Part shown: positions 1 through 13,600 of the stretch, one piece after another
How the letters are laid out: each line of letters opens with the position of its first letter
Position numbering within the stretch: the stretch's first letter is position 1
Source of the DNA: Hirudinaria manillensis
Taxonomy: Eukaryota; Annelida; Clitellata; Hirudinida; Hirudinidae
Length of the DNA: 64,000 bases
Assembly (NCBI GenBank): GCA_034509925.1
Contig: CM067526.1
Location: 5,341,501 to 5,405,500, forward strand
Reading direction: 5' to 3'
Made by a program: the position numbers and the translations under genes
Notes under the pieces: model-generated
Seen by the model: the letters and a program-made list of their open reading frames with translations, nothing else
What the model was told of the DNA's origin: nothing
Database searches by the model: none

Positions 1-1088
1 TAACGAGGGTCTTGTCTGTACATACTTGGATCCATCCGATTTGGATATTTGCTCCAGGTGGCAATTTAGGAATTTCAACGTTAACGGAAGTTCTATTTTA
101 ATTTTTAAAGCAATTGAATTTTAATGCTAATAGGAAATCGTTTAATTATTTACAAATTTGTATTTATGTTATTCTCAGATAATGTGGTTTAAGCGATAGT
201 TAAAATGAAATAAATTCTTAAAACGTACATAATACGTTAATAAGGTCAATTTTTAAAAAAATTTTCATAGTGGTTTGTTACTTTTATTGTAGATATCAAG
301 AGGGTAGTTGAGATATTATTTGAAACATTTTAACAGAAAAAGAAAAATAATTTAAGTTATTTGAGATGCAGGGATAACACTTTAAAAGAACGATACAAAA
401 TAAAAAAAATATATATTAACATAACTTCTTTAATTTTAGAATTTAAGAACTTAAATTAAATAACAATTATTTGAAATGAATGATGGGTATCACAAATGTA
501 TGGGAAAAATGTTTATTTTGGATATTCTCGAATAAGTCAAACGCTGATCATATATTTTATAGAAACTGCACTGAAATTTTATGAAAATTGGAGATGATTT
601 AGGGGTTGCGAAAGCTTTTTGAAGTTTCAAGATTTATGACTTTCATAACACATTTCTGCTTCGCGTTGCCTCGAACTTCAAAATATATTTATAAGTCCGT
701 ATTGTCATTTAAAATCCATCGTGCTTGTTTGTATTTATATCACCACCTTCAATTCTATTTATACAAGCATCTTAAGACATTGGTGAATTAGCAGATTGGA
801 GAAAAAGTGATATTAAGATCAAGAATGTGGAAATGGATTGGAATATTATTAAAGCAATAAGAGTAAAAAGCTGAAATAACGGGATATCTCATCACCATCA
901 AATTCCATTCAAGGCAGAATCACCTCCACTTCAGAAAAAATGAACCTGAAAGCCGGCGCGTGATAAGTAAACAGTTGTGGACCCTCTTCGATGTAGGGCA
1001 AATGGTTGTCAATTCCGAAATTAAGTTGGCTTAGCTTTATGTCGCTAGCCTTCAATGCATCCTGAGCTTTGATAGGAGCCGAAGCCAT
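1..1088 (-). CDS. FAM78-like: FAM78-like gene 1, partial (exons A and B)
   Basis: Only the first two coding exons lie in the window. Exon A is 946-1088, starts ATG GCT TCG at 1088 and ends in CAG with donor GTTCAT. Exon B is 1-92 after a TAG acceptor and runs off the left edge. Joined in phase 2, they encode the FAM78 N-terminal part: a short head, the ...APAF strand, then R-TSVNVEIPKLPPGANI and GWIQVC in exon B. The length of exon A (143 nt) is the same as in most sister copies. An in-frame ATG 21 codons upstream at 1151 is not conserved in other copies, so I chose 1088. The A-B intron is 853 nt. Exons C-E are outside the window, so it is unknown whether the gene is intact. FAM78 proteins have no established biochemical role. 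Confidence 0.85.
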
Positions 1089-2010
1089 GTTCTTCGAAGA
1101 CCTGGGTTCGATTTTTTTGCTGGCTTGAAGTGATTCCAGACGACCAAGCAATTACCACGTTCCGTTACCAATCCCTAGAGGTAAATCGGTCACCGTGGTG
1201 TTTCTCCTGTTATTTTTTTACGAACGCCAGACATGGATAGTTGACTTTGAAAGTCGTAATGAAAAGACTTTGTGATGCTTTTGACCTTGATTTGACTTCT
1301 TACTGCTGATAAGTAACGATGGAACTTTAACAAATATCTTGCTGAAACTAGATTTCGTTATTAGAGAATTCTCTACATGAATAAGTTGATTCTGGTACCT
1401 ACAAATGGTGTTTGAAGTGGATGGAGTAGATATTGAAATCGGACCTGTTAGCTTCGTTTTGATAGTTTATTTGAATTGATTGATTGATTCCGAAAAAACT
1501 GAAACATCAGGACTTAACTCAAATTCATCTGAAGAGCTTAAAGTGGCCTTGAACATAGTTGGAAAAGTTTTATTCAACGTTTCGGCCCGTCCCCCTGATT
1601 CTGTATTTTAAGAGATCAGTAGAGGATGGTTTGTCCTAATCTTTAAAGAAGTCAGAATCTGAGTAGTACAGAACATTTGCTTGAGAAAGCCTCATATCTA
1701 CGTTCACTAGGAAGTGTCAAACCAGCGAACCGCATGCCGAGGTGTACTCGTACCTTGGTTGGTAAGGGACTGAGAAATTTTATGAACATTTATGTCCTCG
1801 ACGTTCAGTCAAGCTCGTATTTGACATCAGCTTTTTTCGTACATGGGTCAAAATGACCTGTTTATTCTAAGTTTTAGGCAGATTGTTTAAAAAGGCACAG
1901 CCTTTGTTGACGACATTCAAGTCTTGAGTATAAAAAAGCATGTTGTTTAAAGTCTTGTAGTTAAATTAACGACAATATCATAAATTGTATTAATGGTGGC
2001 TAATTGAACA

Positions 2011-2080
2011 GACATTTATCAATTCAATAGATAAGACGGGTTATTTTTGTTTCTTTTTCAATATTTTTATTATGACGTCA
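2011..2080 (-). promoter_or_regulatory. Putative promoter of gene 1: CRE-like octamer
   Basis: The palindrome TGACGTCA is at 2073-2080, followed on the minus strand by the AAAAAGAAA tract common to all units. A weak AT-rich TATA-like stretch lies at 2013-2020. The octamer is 985 bp upstream of the exon A ATG. It is the standard binding site of CREB/ATF bZIP factors. Its use here is inferred from position and conservation. Confidence 0.5.
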
Positions 2081-3847
2081 TCGTAGCTAAGCTTACTTTC
2101 ACATTGAACTATTGCACATATTTCTATAGGTCATTCCTTATGGTAGCTAAATTGCAGCTAAGTAATATAATAATATTTGTCTTTCAATATTTGTCAATTC
2201 CAGACATAACTAGAAACTCTAAATTTGATGACATTTGGTGCATGGTATAAGGGAGCACATGGCTTCAAAATTTTGACTCCAAACCTTTGGTAGAAGGGTT
2301 TCAGAAAGTCATTAGTAAAAGCTTCTTTATTCACGAATTGGAAAGAACTGTGGACGGAAATTTAATAACAAAATACAGATAAAAATGATTTTAGCGGTTT
2401 TTACAATAACGAAGCAGGAAGCACTTCAGGGTACGAAAGATTTTGTACTAGGGTTTGCTATCAGTGACGTTTAAACGAGCTAATTTTTTTCCCAAATAGA
2501 TTACTTTATCTAATGCAGAACGGGATTTGTATTTTCGTTGTTGAAAAGTAGAATTTTGTGCCTTATTAAATTCTTTGAAATAGTAGGAATTAATTATATA
2601 TGTATTAGCGTATGAATCGGTAAAGCATACATTTTAAAACATATAAAACAAAATAAAATAACATAATAAATATAATAATAATATTAGAATTTCCGAGTTA
2701 AAGTAATGTCATCCCTGTCTTTTACAGACTAAAATTCGTATCTTAACTCGTATGTGTAAAGTTATAATCTGATAAGTTCAATTTTCAAACACATTCGAGT
2801 TGCAATGGTTTGAAAACAAAATTATTATTGAATTTATTCGATATTTTTAACTAAAATTTGAACGATAAGATGCCTATAAGATATTTGTTAATATTATTAT
2901 GTCGGAATAAAATAAAAATGAAATATTTTTTTGTAAAATCAGGCTCAAATAAAAGTGGGTGTTACGGATTTAAAATAAAACTTGGATGCCATTTAAATGT
3001 TTTTAAAACTAGGCTGAAAAGTTCCAATTGCTGGTCAGGAATCATTGTTTTTATTCGAGGTTTCATTGAAATGAGCAGCGAAAAGAAACATCTGATTCCT
3101 TCTTTTCCACAAATGAGTCTCAATTGGTGAACATATCCTTCCAATAAAGTTAGTCGTTTCTTGAAGGACTTAAATGCAGCACGAAGCAATCAATCAGTCT
3201 GTCATCAATGATGATAGGAAACATCATGAGATATGTTTGAATAAATTGATTTTGATTTCGATAAGTGCTGCTTTGAAATGGATTAGATCCTAAAGTGGGG
3301 CTGGTCAGAGTCGTATTTTATTTTAGTGTACTTGGTTTTCGATGAATTGGCTAATTTAGATGATATCTATCTGAGCACATTGAAATTCTGGACTTGATTT
3401 CATTCCATTTGATGAGTTGCAGGTTTTTAAATCAAAATTATTTAAATTGTTCGATTTAAAAATATACTAAATTAAGATATTTATTGCGTTTACATGCCGA
3501 AATAAAGCAACACAAAAATATCAAAAAATGTTTAATTTAGTAGACTAAGATCATAGATGAGGAAAAAATTGGAGTTACGAAGATAAAATAAAAAGAACAT
3601 TAAAATATATCCAAAATAACGCTCAAATTACCCTAGAATTACTATAAGATGTCTATAATATATTTTTTGCCATTATTATGTCGGAATAAAGTAAAAACGA
3701 AATATTTTTTCTGTAAAATCAGGCTCAAGTACAAAAATGTTATAGATTTAAAATAAAACTTGGATGACATTAAAATGTTTTTAAAATTAGGCTTAAAATT
3801 TGAAGTGCTGGTCAGGAATCATCGTTTTTATTCGAGGTTTCCTAAAA

Positions 3848-3950
3848 CTTCTCAAATTATATTGCCACTCAATTTAATTAATTACTAAATTAATTACTCA
3901 GCAATATAAGTTTAATTATTCTTCAATTATCTGGATCCAGAGATCCAACA
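3848..3950 (+). mobile_element. 3' fragment of the TG...CA element family
   Basis: From about 3848 to GGATCCAGAGATCCAACA ending at 3950, this matches the right half of the complete copy at 62707-63011 (ATTATATTGCC tract, then CTTCAATTATCTGGATCCAG). The left half is missing. It is followed by GTAC, the bases that also follow the 62.7 kb copy. Confidence 0.65.
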
Positions 3951-3954
3951 GTAC

Positions 3955-4203
3955 GTTAGACTATGTTAGAGGCTCTGTTAATCCATGGTTTGGGTATAAC
4001 ATTTTCTTGATTATTTTCTATTGATACTGTTGATTCTATTTCACTGTATTTGCTTCACAAACTTTACCTCTATCTGATCTTGGAGTCCTCATTGAGAATG
4101 TACTCAATTTCAAGTCTAATATCGATAATATTGTCTACAAAACATTCGTAAAATTAATGCTGCTTCTCTAATGTTTCCACACGAAAAACCAAATTGTCTT
4201 AAC
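3955..4203 (+). mobile_element. Short LINE reverse-transcriptase fragment
   Basis: Around 4076-4200 the plus strand reads SDLGVLIENVLNFKSNIDNIV, very similar to the start of the LINE fragment at 23.6 kb (SDLGVLIDNGLTYKAHVNNIV). This is the segment after the polymerase core of CR1/L2-type elements, where DLGV is typical. Stops and lost frame show it is dead. Confidence 0.6.
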
Positions 4204-4680
4204 CAGATAGATGCTGCTTTGAAATGGATTAAATCCTGAAGTGGGGCTGGTCAGAGTCGTTTTTATTTTGGTTGACTTGGTTTTGGATGAATTGGCTAAT
4301 TTAGACGATATCTGTTGAGCACATTGAATTTCTGGATTTGATTTCATTCCATCTGATGAGTTGCAGGGTTTTAAATTAAAATTGTTATTTAAATTGTTCG
4401 ATTAAAAAAAAATTAAATGATATTTATTGCGATTACAAGCCGAAATAAAGCAACACCAAAAAAAAACAAAAACTTTTTTAACTTAGTCTATGGAGAAAAA
4501 GTAGGAGGTACGAAGAGATGAAAAAATTTGGAGGACCTTAAAATGTTTTTAAAATATGGCTCAAAAAGACTCAAGTGCTAGTCAGGAATCGTACTTAATT
4601 GAGGTCTTTATGTTTCATCAGGAGCAGAGCTTGCAACGTCTTTGCATTTTTTAAAACTATTTCTTTCTCATGTTCGATGT

Positions 4681-7008
4681 TCAAAGTTTGCCTTGTAGGA
4701 AGTTATCTTTAGTGATGAGCATCAACCTATCTGTCTGTGCATCCGTATTAAGTATATAATCGCATATATCCACTGTCGTATCCTGCGGATCCTCGATTAT
4801 TCCAGTTTCAATGGTGTTCGATCTCCAAAGCAAAACCTTCAAAAGTGATTTTAAATTAAAATGAGCACATCTTTTTATTTTTTTTTTCGTTTATATTTCT
4901 TGCATACAATATGTAGGAAAATATCAAAAATAAAATAAAAATTCGTAAAATAAATATTTGTGATATATAACTGCAAGGTTTCAAAAATAATGTTTTTAGT
5001 ATGTTTCTTTGGGTGAGCAAAAAATATTTATACATTATACTAATCTAAATATGCCTATAAATGTAAAACATTAGTTAAATTAAATATACAATTATAATTT
5101 ACTTAATAATTCAAAATTTGGCTTTAATCAGCTTAAAACGTAACTAATTGTAACGTAAATAAAGGGTTTTGTTACTTTATTAAATGCATCGATCGTACAA
5201 TATTTGTTAGTGCAATATATTTAATAGATTGTCTTCCATGCAAATTGTGATTTACCTGAGCAGTGTTACAAATCGGAGGTTTTAGTGCGTAGCATTGGAG
5301 TTTGGGTGCTTCATTCATGGGCACAACCTCCGGACATTTCTGCTGAAAGGGGCCTAATAGTTGACACCTCTTACCCACGGGGTTAGTCACATCGGCCTCA
5401 ATAGCATACTCAACAGTCCATGTAACGACCTTCAAGATAGTGTAGGTGCTAGTGTTGAGGTCCTTTACGGCTAGGTAATTGTAGAATTTCTGTTTTCTGT
5501 ATAGAAACGTCAAGGATGGTTCTGGTGTGATGACTATCGGTACGTCCCAGGAAAACTATTGATTTCGACGTAATTCAATCAACAATTTCGAATTTTTAAC
5601 GTTTCATTTTAAAAACTAAGATCTGCACAAAATTTAATTAACAAATCTAAGGATGAGTTTCATTTTTTAAAGTTAAGAAAGCATGTAATTCTGAATTGAA
5701 CATTGCTGCTGTGAGACCTCATTCTTTGACCAGTAACTACGGTATACCTTTAAATTTACGTGCTTAATAACGATAATGTTAGAATATACATGCTTGTTTT
5801 TTAAGAGGCGACTTACCGAGAAGCCAGTCAAAAAGATTTTTAAACTTTTAAACCTAAAAATTATTAATTACATTCTTTAGCAATAATTTTTGAAAACAAT
5901 TAATTTAATGAACAGTTTTCTGCTTCGAGTTTAACGATTTCAAAATGAGACTATGAAATGAATGAAATCTACCGTAGTCTCTAAGCTATCCGCCAAGTAC
6001 ACAGTCCTGGTGATTTTGTTATTCGTTGGTCCTTTAATGCTGGTGACCTCAATCCCTGACGCGTACCAAGGGTACTGCGAGCCATCTGCATCGCTAATCA
6101 TTTCGTATTTTCCAGTTACAAGCTCCGGAATTTCCCAGCTTGTTCTTTAAATTAAGTTGTTGTCTAATTATGTCAAAGATTTAAATTAACATGTAATTGA
6201 TATTGCATTTTAGCTTTTAAAAATTGCTACATTGGCGTTGGCACAATCAATTTACTTTATTATTACTACTTTATTTATTGTTTATTAATGTTACTTTATT
6301 TAAATTAAGGAATTATACTATTGCAATTACTGACTAACTAGAAATATAACGAAACTGTCATCAAAAAATGAAAAGTATTTACATTCCTACATCACCGTAT
6401 TTGCAAATGACGTCCATTTCAGAACACACTTGGATCCATCCGAGTTGGATATTTGTTCCAGGTGGCAATATTGGAAATTCGACCTTAGCTGATACGCTAT
6501 TTTAAGGCAATTTTCTTTTAATTTTGGCAAGAGATAGTTAAATTAATACAAATTTATGCTTATGTGAATGCAAGATAATGTGGTTAAATTGAAAGTTAAA
6601 ATGAAAAAATTATTTAAACCAATTAATTTCAAATTTTCAAATAAAGATTTTACTGTTGTTGATGGATAGCACATGCATATATTGGAATAATTTTGTTTTT
6701 TGTTTAAATCTTTTAAAATATTGCACGCCACAATTTTCAAAAATAATATTCGTGAACTCTGAGTGAAGAGAAAGTGAGTTCTGGAGTTTGGAATGTAAAT
6801 AGTTGAAATAAGAAAACATGCACTATCACTAACTACATCACCATCACATCTATCAAATAATGAACCTGAATTCTGGCGCATTAATCACAAGTTCACATTG
6901 TTGGTCTTGGATGAAGGTCGGACAGTTATCGAATCCGTACTTAAGTAGCTTCACTTTTGCGTCCGAACCTTTAAATGGAACCTGATTAGTTGTAGGTGCC
7001 GAAGCCAT
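4681..7008 (-). CDS. FAM78-like: FAM78-like gene 2, complete five-exon gene
   Basis: Exons on the minus strand: A 6866-7008, B 6383-6496, C 5973-6144, D 5256-5555, E 4681-4836 (stop TGA). All introns are GT-AG, with phases 2, 2, 0, 0. The spliced frame is open for 294 residues, close to the roughly 260-285 of vertebrate FAM78. Landmarks: GWIQVC at 67-72, SWEIPEL at 88-94, ISDADG at 102-107, PWY at 111-113, RKQKF at 163-167, LLGP at 209-212 and VLLWR at 244-248. The D/E junction rebuilds the family's AQ-V..W motif exactly. The C-terminal tail after that motif is longer than I recall in vertebrates. No signal peptide or membrane segment is evident. The role is unknown. A CRE and TATA module lies about 0.9 kb upstream. 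The gene is most similar to genes 3 and 4. Confidence 0.9.
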
Positions 7009-7873
7009 GTTCTTCGAATGCCTAGGTTCAATTTTCGTGATGTGATTCCACGTTCCGTTACCAATCCCTGGAGGTAAATGTATTACTGATGTTTCTCCTA
7101 TAATTTTTTACGAACGCGACACATGGATGGAAGACTTGAAAAACTCGTCATGCAAAGATTTTGACCTTGACTTGACGACGTTTTGCTGCGGATAAGTATA
7201 GATCTTTCGATGGATCTTTAAGAAATATCTTGCTGAGACAATGTTATTAGAGAATTCTCTACATGAATAAGTTGAATCTAAAATCCGGCAAATACTGTTT
7301 TTATATGGATATAACAGATATTGAAATCGGACCAGTCATATCGATTTTGTTTTTGGTTGTCTTGGCCGATGATTGATTCGGAGAAAGAGTACCGAGAAAA
7401 AGAGAAAAAATCAGGACCTGATTCCACTCCAGGTGAAGTGTTGAAGCTATAATTATCAGCATTGAATAGCTTTTTCGCCACTTCTAAAACTAGGCTCCAG
7501 ACGTTGTATTTTAAGAAATCGAAATACAAAGTTTCGTCGTAATTTTTGGTCCGAATCGGAATAGTACATGACATTCACTTGAGAAAGCCTCATATCTCCG
7601 TTCACAAGGAGGTGTCCAACCAGCAACCCGCATGCCAGGGTTTACATGTGCTTAGGATGGTAAGAAACTGAAGAATTTTGACAACTGGTGCCCTCGACGT
7701 TCAGTCAACCTCTTATTTCCTATCAGCTTCTTTCGTACATGGATCAAAATGTCTAAAAAAAAAATAGAGTTCTTTAAAATCTTGCGATGTATATCTATAT
7801 GTATTTGCGATAAACATTAAAATAAATTTAAAATAATCAAATTCAAAAACTGCACTAATGTTACTTGATCAGA

Positions 7874-7922
7874 TATTTATAAGTTATTTCTTCTTTTTCA
7901 ACATTTTTATATTATGACGTCA
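7874..7922 (-). promoter_or_regulatory. Putative promoter of gene 2: CRE and TATA box
   Basis: TGACGTCA at 7915-7922, with TATAAATA on the minus strand at 7874-7881, about 35 bp downstream. This is 907 bp before the ATG. The tract between them (AATATAAAAATGTTGAAAAA) is almost the same as in unit 3. Confidence 0.6.
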
Positions 7923-8432
7923 TCGTAGCTACGCTATTGAAGATATTTCCTTAGGTCATTCCATAGTGATAAACTAAAATTGCAGCTAAAATAAAACTAT
8001 TTGTCTTTCAATATTTGTCATTTCCAGACTTAATTACAAACTCTAAATTTGATGACATTTGGTGCATGGTGGAAGGAAGCACTTGGCTTCAAAATTTAAA
8101 CTTCAAACCTCGGGTAGAAGGTGTTTCAGAAATTCATTAGTAAAAGCCTCTTTATTCACGATTAGGAGGGAATTGACCTTAGAAAGTTCAAAAAATATTT
8201 AGATAAACGTGACTGTTAAATGGTTCTCGCAGTAACGATAAATAAGAATGAAGCACTTTGTGAGAATTTGAGAATAATTTAAAATGATTTGTGATCAATA
8301 AACCAAGAAACGAAATGGCAGACTAATCAGAATAATTTAAGACATAAAAATATTTCAATTAGTAACTCTAAAGGAAAAATTGAAACACCAATTATCAACT
8401 GGTTTTGTTGGACCTACATCAATTTATGATAT

Positions 8433-8737
8433 TGTTGGATCCCTAGATCCAATAAATTGAAGAATAATTAAAATTATATTGCCGATTAATTAATTTAATA
8501 ATTAATTAAATTTAGTGGCAATATAATTTGAGAATTAATTAATTGATGCTATTCAGACTCTTTGGTTATGTACCTTGACAAAAGGATTTATCTCGGAAAG
8601 TAGAGCGAGAGTTAGAGAAACAACAGATTTCAAGACTTAATCAATTAAGCATTGCTCGAATGATTAAGTCTTGAAATCTGTTTCTCTAACTCTCGCTCTG
8701 CTTTCCGAGATAAATCCATTTGTCAAGGTTCCAAAAT
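8433..8737 (-). mobile_element. TG...CA element copy with a large foldback hairpin
   Basis: On the plus strand it begins TGTTGGATCCCTAGATCC at 8433, the reverse complement of the family's right end, and continues through the ATTATATTGCC region. It then forms an inverted repeat: arms 8572-8643 and 8661-8729, about 70 nt each with few mismatches, and a loop of about 17 nt. Unit 3 lacks this DNA at the same place (15.55-15.68 kb), so it is an insertion. The expected far end (GGTTATTACA) is missing, so the copy is rearranged or truncated. Confidence 0.7.
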
Positions 8738-8910
8738 CACCTTTGATTTGATTATAAATTGAAAGCTTATAATTTTTTATAGCAATTTTATGTTCGGTGA
8801 TTTTTATTGAAATTAAAGGTTGAATTTTAAAAACAAATAGGCCACGATTTTGAATTTGACCAACGTCTCCCTCTGAACTTGGTACGTGGTGTCATACAAA
8901 TTAACCATGT

Positions 8911-8940
8911 TAATAATAATAATAATAATTATTATTATTT
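8911..8940. repeat. Palindromic AAT/ATT microsatellite
   Basis: A run of (AAT)n followed by (ATT)n. The same tract is at about 15859-15886 in unit 3 with a different repeat number, as expected for slippage after duplication. Confidence 0.7.
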
Positions 8941-10606
8941 TCTGAGTAATATATTTTAATATTTCTAAAAAAAATAATTTTTAGTTAAATAAAACGTCTG
9001 CTGCTTTTGAGTGTGAGAATAATTCATATTCGCTACGATGGATGACTTTCTTTGAGGTGATGGTGGATCTGTCGGTGCTGTCATAAATCAGATTTGACTT
9101 TTCCTAAAAGAGATTTTTTGTTAATTTCGGATTGTTGAGTATTAAGATGCATAGTGGCGTATGTTTCTAAAATTAGGCTTAAAAGTTTATTCTGCTGGTC
9201 AGGAATCATTGTTTTTATTCGAGGTTTCAATAAAATGAGCAGCGAACTGAAACATCTGATTACTTCTTTTCAACAAATGAGTCTCAATTGGTGAACATCT
9301 CCTTCCAATAAAGTTGGTCGTTTCTTGAACGACTTAAATGCAGGACCAAGCGATCAATCAGTCTGTCACCAATGATGATAGGAAACATCGTGAGATATCC
9401 ATTCCATACAAAACCTCGCCAAAAATTTCCAAATCATTGCTAAAATCAATGATGAGTGACCTGCTAATCACAAATTCATTGCAAAACATCCAACAACCAA
9501 TGAATGAATAAAAATGATAGGAAAATATGGAAACATGTGGATGGAGGACTTTGAAATCTCGTAATGCCAAAGTTTTTTTAACGCTTTTCACCTTTACCTG
9601 ACTTATTGCTATGGCAACGAACTAGTGATGGATATTGAGGCTTTACATTGCATAATTTATGTTTTTTACCGGTGAGATTTCTCTGTATTATTAAATTGAT
9701 TTTGATTTCGATAAGTGTTGCTTTGAAATGGATTAGATCCTGAAGTGGGGCTGGTCAGAGTCGTATTTTATTTTAGTTGACTTGGTTTTCGATGAATTGG
9801 CTAATTTAGACGATATCTGTTGAACACATTGAAATTCGATACTTGATTTCATTCCATCTGATGAGTTGCAGGGTTTTAAATCAAAATTGTTATTTAAATT
9901 GTTCGATTTAAAAAAACTAAATTAAGAAACTTGTTGCAATTACATGCCGAAATAAAGCAACATAAAAAAAAACAAAAAATATTTTAACTTAGTCTATGGA
10001 GAAAAAGTAGGAGGTACAAAGAGATAAAAAAAATTTGGAGGACCTTAAAATGTATCTAAAATAAGGCTCAAAAGACTCAATTGCTAGTCAGGAATCGTTC
10101 TTAATTGATTTCTTTTTGACCATCGAATGACCAAATTAAAAGGCATGAATAGCGAATTGAAAAAACACCCAAACAATCAATCAGTCACCATGATACGAAA
10201 TTCTGGGATCTCCATTTCAAACAAAACCTCGGCGTTTCCAAATGATTGCAAAAATGATTGACGAGTCACCTGCTGATCATAATTTCATCAGAAATCAATA
10301 AATGAATAAAAAATAAATCAAATATAAAATAAAATCTGCTCATGAATCTATAGTTCAGCACTCGGTAAAAGACAAAATGGCGAGAAATAATGCTAGGAAT
10401 TTTTCAAAACTTTCGAGCCTTTGTCAAGTGCCCAATATTAATTCTTAACTTTTGAGATTTCGGTGTCCCCATCTTGGTGTTGCTCGGTTGCTACGTTATT
10501 TTGGATGTTTCTGTTGACGTTGCTGGTTCGGGTTTTTGTTTCATCAGGAGCAGAGCTTGCAACGTCTTTGCATTTTTTAAAATTATTTCTTTCTCATGTT
10601 CGATGT

Positions 10607-13600
10607 TCAAAGTCTGCCTTGTAGGAAGTTCTCTTTATTGATGAGCATCAACCTTTTTGTCTGTGCATCCGAATTAATTGCATAATCGCTCATATCCACT
10701 GTCGTCGTCTGCGGATGCTCGATTATTTCAGCCTCACTGTCGTTCGATCTCCAAACCAAAACCTTCAAAAGCGATTTTAAATTAAAATGAGAAATTTTTT
10801 ATTTTATATTTCTTGTATTTAATTTGTAAAAAAAAATTAAAAAAAATAAAAATTGGTAAAATGTTCGTAATATGTAAGCTCAAGTTTTAAAAAATAAGTT
10901 TATTTTAGATTGTTTCTTTGGGTGAGCAATAAATATTTGTAAAACAATCTAAATACTAATCTAAATAATCTAGATCTGCAAATCTAAATATTATGTAATT
11001 AAGGGGGTTTATCACTTTATTAAACGTATCGATCGTACAATATTTGTTAGTGCAATATATTTAATAGATTGTCGTCCGCACAGCAACAGTGCTGTCTGTG
11101 ACCTTCAGGCTTCTTAGGAGGGAGAGAATCAATTGGCTTGTTGAAGTGAGTTGTTTTGAGCAATAATTTTGTTGGGGAAAATGATTGTAATTAATTATTT
11201 ATTTATGTAGTGCTAATTGATGATGCAGATTCTAAAATATTTAAATATATTAATGATTATTATATAATTAATAAAAATATTTAAATATTGAATTTTTGAA
11301 TGAAATACTGTTGCATTGGGTTTTTCAGATTATTTTCACTGCATCTCCAATCAAGGGTAAAGGTACGAATAATTTTGAAATTTTAGTATACCATGTAATT
11401 TAACAATTATGTGATTTACCTGAGCACTGTTACAAGTCGGAGGTTTTAGTGCGTAGCACTGGAGTTTGGGGGCGTCATTGGTGGGCACAATCGCCGGACA
11501 TTGCTGCTGAAAGGGGCCTAATAGTTGACACCTCTGACCCATAGGTTTCATCACATCGGCCTCTATAGCAAACTCCGCAGTCCATGTAATGACCTTCAAG
11601 ACGGTGTGGGTGCTAGTGTTGACGTCCTTTAAGACTAGGTAATTGTAGAATTTTTGTTTTCTGTATATAAACGTCAAGGGTGGTTGTGGGTTGATGTTTT
11701 TCGGTGCGCCCCAGAGAATCTATTGATTTCGACGTAATTCAATCAACAATTTCGAATTTTAACGTTTCATTTTAAAAACTAAAATCTGCTAATCTAGTTT
11801 AATTAACAAATCTAAAGATGTCTTTCATTTTCACAGTTGTCAAAGCATGTAACTCTTCAATGTTCACTACTGCTGTGAGTCCTCATTTTTTGACCGGTAT
11901 ACCCTTAAAATTACGTGCTTAATAACTTTAACGTTATAATATATAAGCTTGTTTTTGAGGCGACATACCGAGAAGTCAGTAAAAAATATTTTTAAACTCT
12001 TAAACTTAAAAATTATTAATTACATTCTTTAGCAATAATTTTTGAAAACAATTAAATTAATGAACAGTTTTCTGCTTCGAGTTTAACGATTTCAAAATGC
12101 GAGTTTGAAATGAATGAAATCTACCTTAATCGCTAAGTCGTCCGCCAAGAACACAGTCCTGGTGATTTTGCTATTCGTTGGTCCTTGAATGCTGGCGACC
12201 TCGACCCCTGACCCGTACCAAGGGTACTGCTTGCCATCTGCATCACTAACCATTTCGTATTTTCCAGATACAAGCTGCGGAATTTCCCAACTTGCTCTTT
12301 AAATTAAGTTGTTGTCCAATTATGTCAAAGATTTAAATTAACATGGAATTAATATCGCTTTTCATCCTTCAAAAGTTGGTACATTGGCAATGACACAATC
12401 AATTTATTTTATCTTTAAATTAAGGAATGATACCGATGCAATTACTGAGTAACTTGAAATATAACCAAACTGTCATAAAAAAATGAAAGTATTTACATTC
12501 CTTTGTTACCGTATTCGCTAAAGTTGTCCATATCTGTACACACTTGAATCCATCCTATTTGGATATTTGCTCCAGGTGGCAATATTGGAATTTCGACCTT
12601 GGCGGATGCACTATTTTAAAGCAATTTTCTTTTAATTTTGGCAGGAAATCGTTTAAAATAATATAAATTTATGCTTGTGTGATCGCAAGATAATATGGTT
12701 AAATTGAAAGTTAAAATGCTTTAACCCAATTAATGTCAAATTTTCAAATTTAAGTTATGTGCTGTTGTAGGATAGCACATGCATACATTGGAATATTTTT
12801 GTTTTGTAATTAAATCTTTTAAATTATTGCACTAAAGTATCGCTCTATTTCGGCAACATGCCAATATAATGGATGAGAAAAAATCTGATGAATCTTCAAG
12901 AGACGTATAAAATTAGAACCTAAAATAAACTCATGAATCTAGGAAGCTTAAGTCAAAAATTTTAAATATACTTTCGAGAATTGAGAAAACACGTACAGAG
13001 CAAAATGTATCTCAACCCTTTAAAAAGAATTTGACTTCAGAAAAGCGTCAAACATTGAAGAGGACAAAATAATTCCTTTATCAAAGTGAAGAGCGGTTGG
13101 AATAACCACGACATAAATGTAATTTGAGGAGAAATGAATTTTATTAATAATAGGCTATATTCATTATCATTATTAAAAACGCTATGTAAAATATAATTTG
13201 GTTATCTTTTTTAAAATATGGATTTATTATAACAAACTCTCGGTACCTCATACCAACCAATGCCATAGGGTAATACAAAAATTATGCTATATATGAAGGT
13301 GATGCGACAGTTAAAATATATGTGGCATCAAAATAAATATTTGATATATTCGTACGATTTATGTGTAACACAAATGTGTAACGTTCTAGTATCCTATATT
13401 ACACGATACCAGTGGGTACTCTTAAACCTTCCTTTAATGTAGCATGTATTTTAAGTACCATATTTCCTTGGTATGCAGCAAAAGTTTATTTTTTATTTTT
13501 AACCTCCAGGATGCGAAGTTAATGGTGTTAGATAGAGATATTAACTCTCTTTCCCGAATATAATAGAGCAACAATAAATTATTTCCGAAAATAAATTAAA

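Larger units (their letters stand above)
1089..4680. other. Spacer between genes 1 and 2
   Basis: About 1092-1850 is the conserved upstream block of gene 1 (probable 5' UTR exon and intron), then the promoter. I recognise nothing in 2100-2900. A downstream block shared by the units (GGTCAGGAATCAT motif and a minus-strand AATAAA near 3045) is at about 2925-3240, with shortened copies at 3690-3845 and 4505-4605. Two stray pieces of the upstream block sit at 3250-3470 and 4205-4410. A TG...CA element fragment and a LINE fragment lie between them. The mosaic suggests repeated unequal exchange. No gene is supported. Confidence 0.6.
7009..10606. other. Spacer between genes 2 and 3
   Basis: 7012-7750 is the conserved upstream block of gene 2, nearly identical to 14120-14840. 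The promoter follows. 7930-8430 also matches unit 3. The foldback element is at 8433-8730, and 8740-9100 again matches unit 3 (15680-16020). 9120-9600 is the shared downstream block, 9700-9910 a stray piece of the upstream block, and 10020-10105 a second partial downstream block. 10300-10600 is the 3' flank of gene 3. No further gene is supported. Confidence 0.6.

Noticed and set aside
606..791. 61-codon open frame on the plus strand
   Set aside because: No family resemblance, AT-rich, uses a TTG start, and is not kept in sister units. Background.
1089..1151. Longer start for gene 1 at 1151
   Set aside because: The in-frame extension is not conserved. Other copies have stops or different sequence there, so the ATG at 1088 is preferred.
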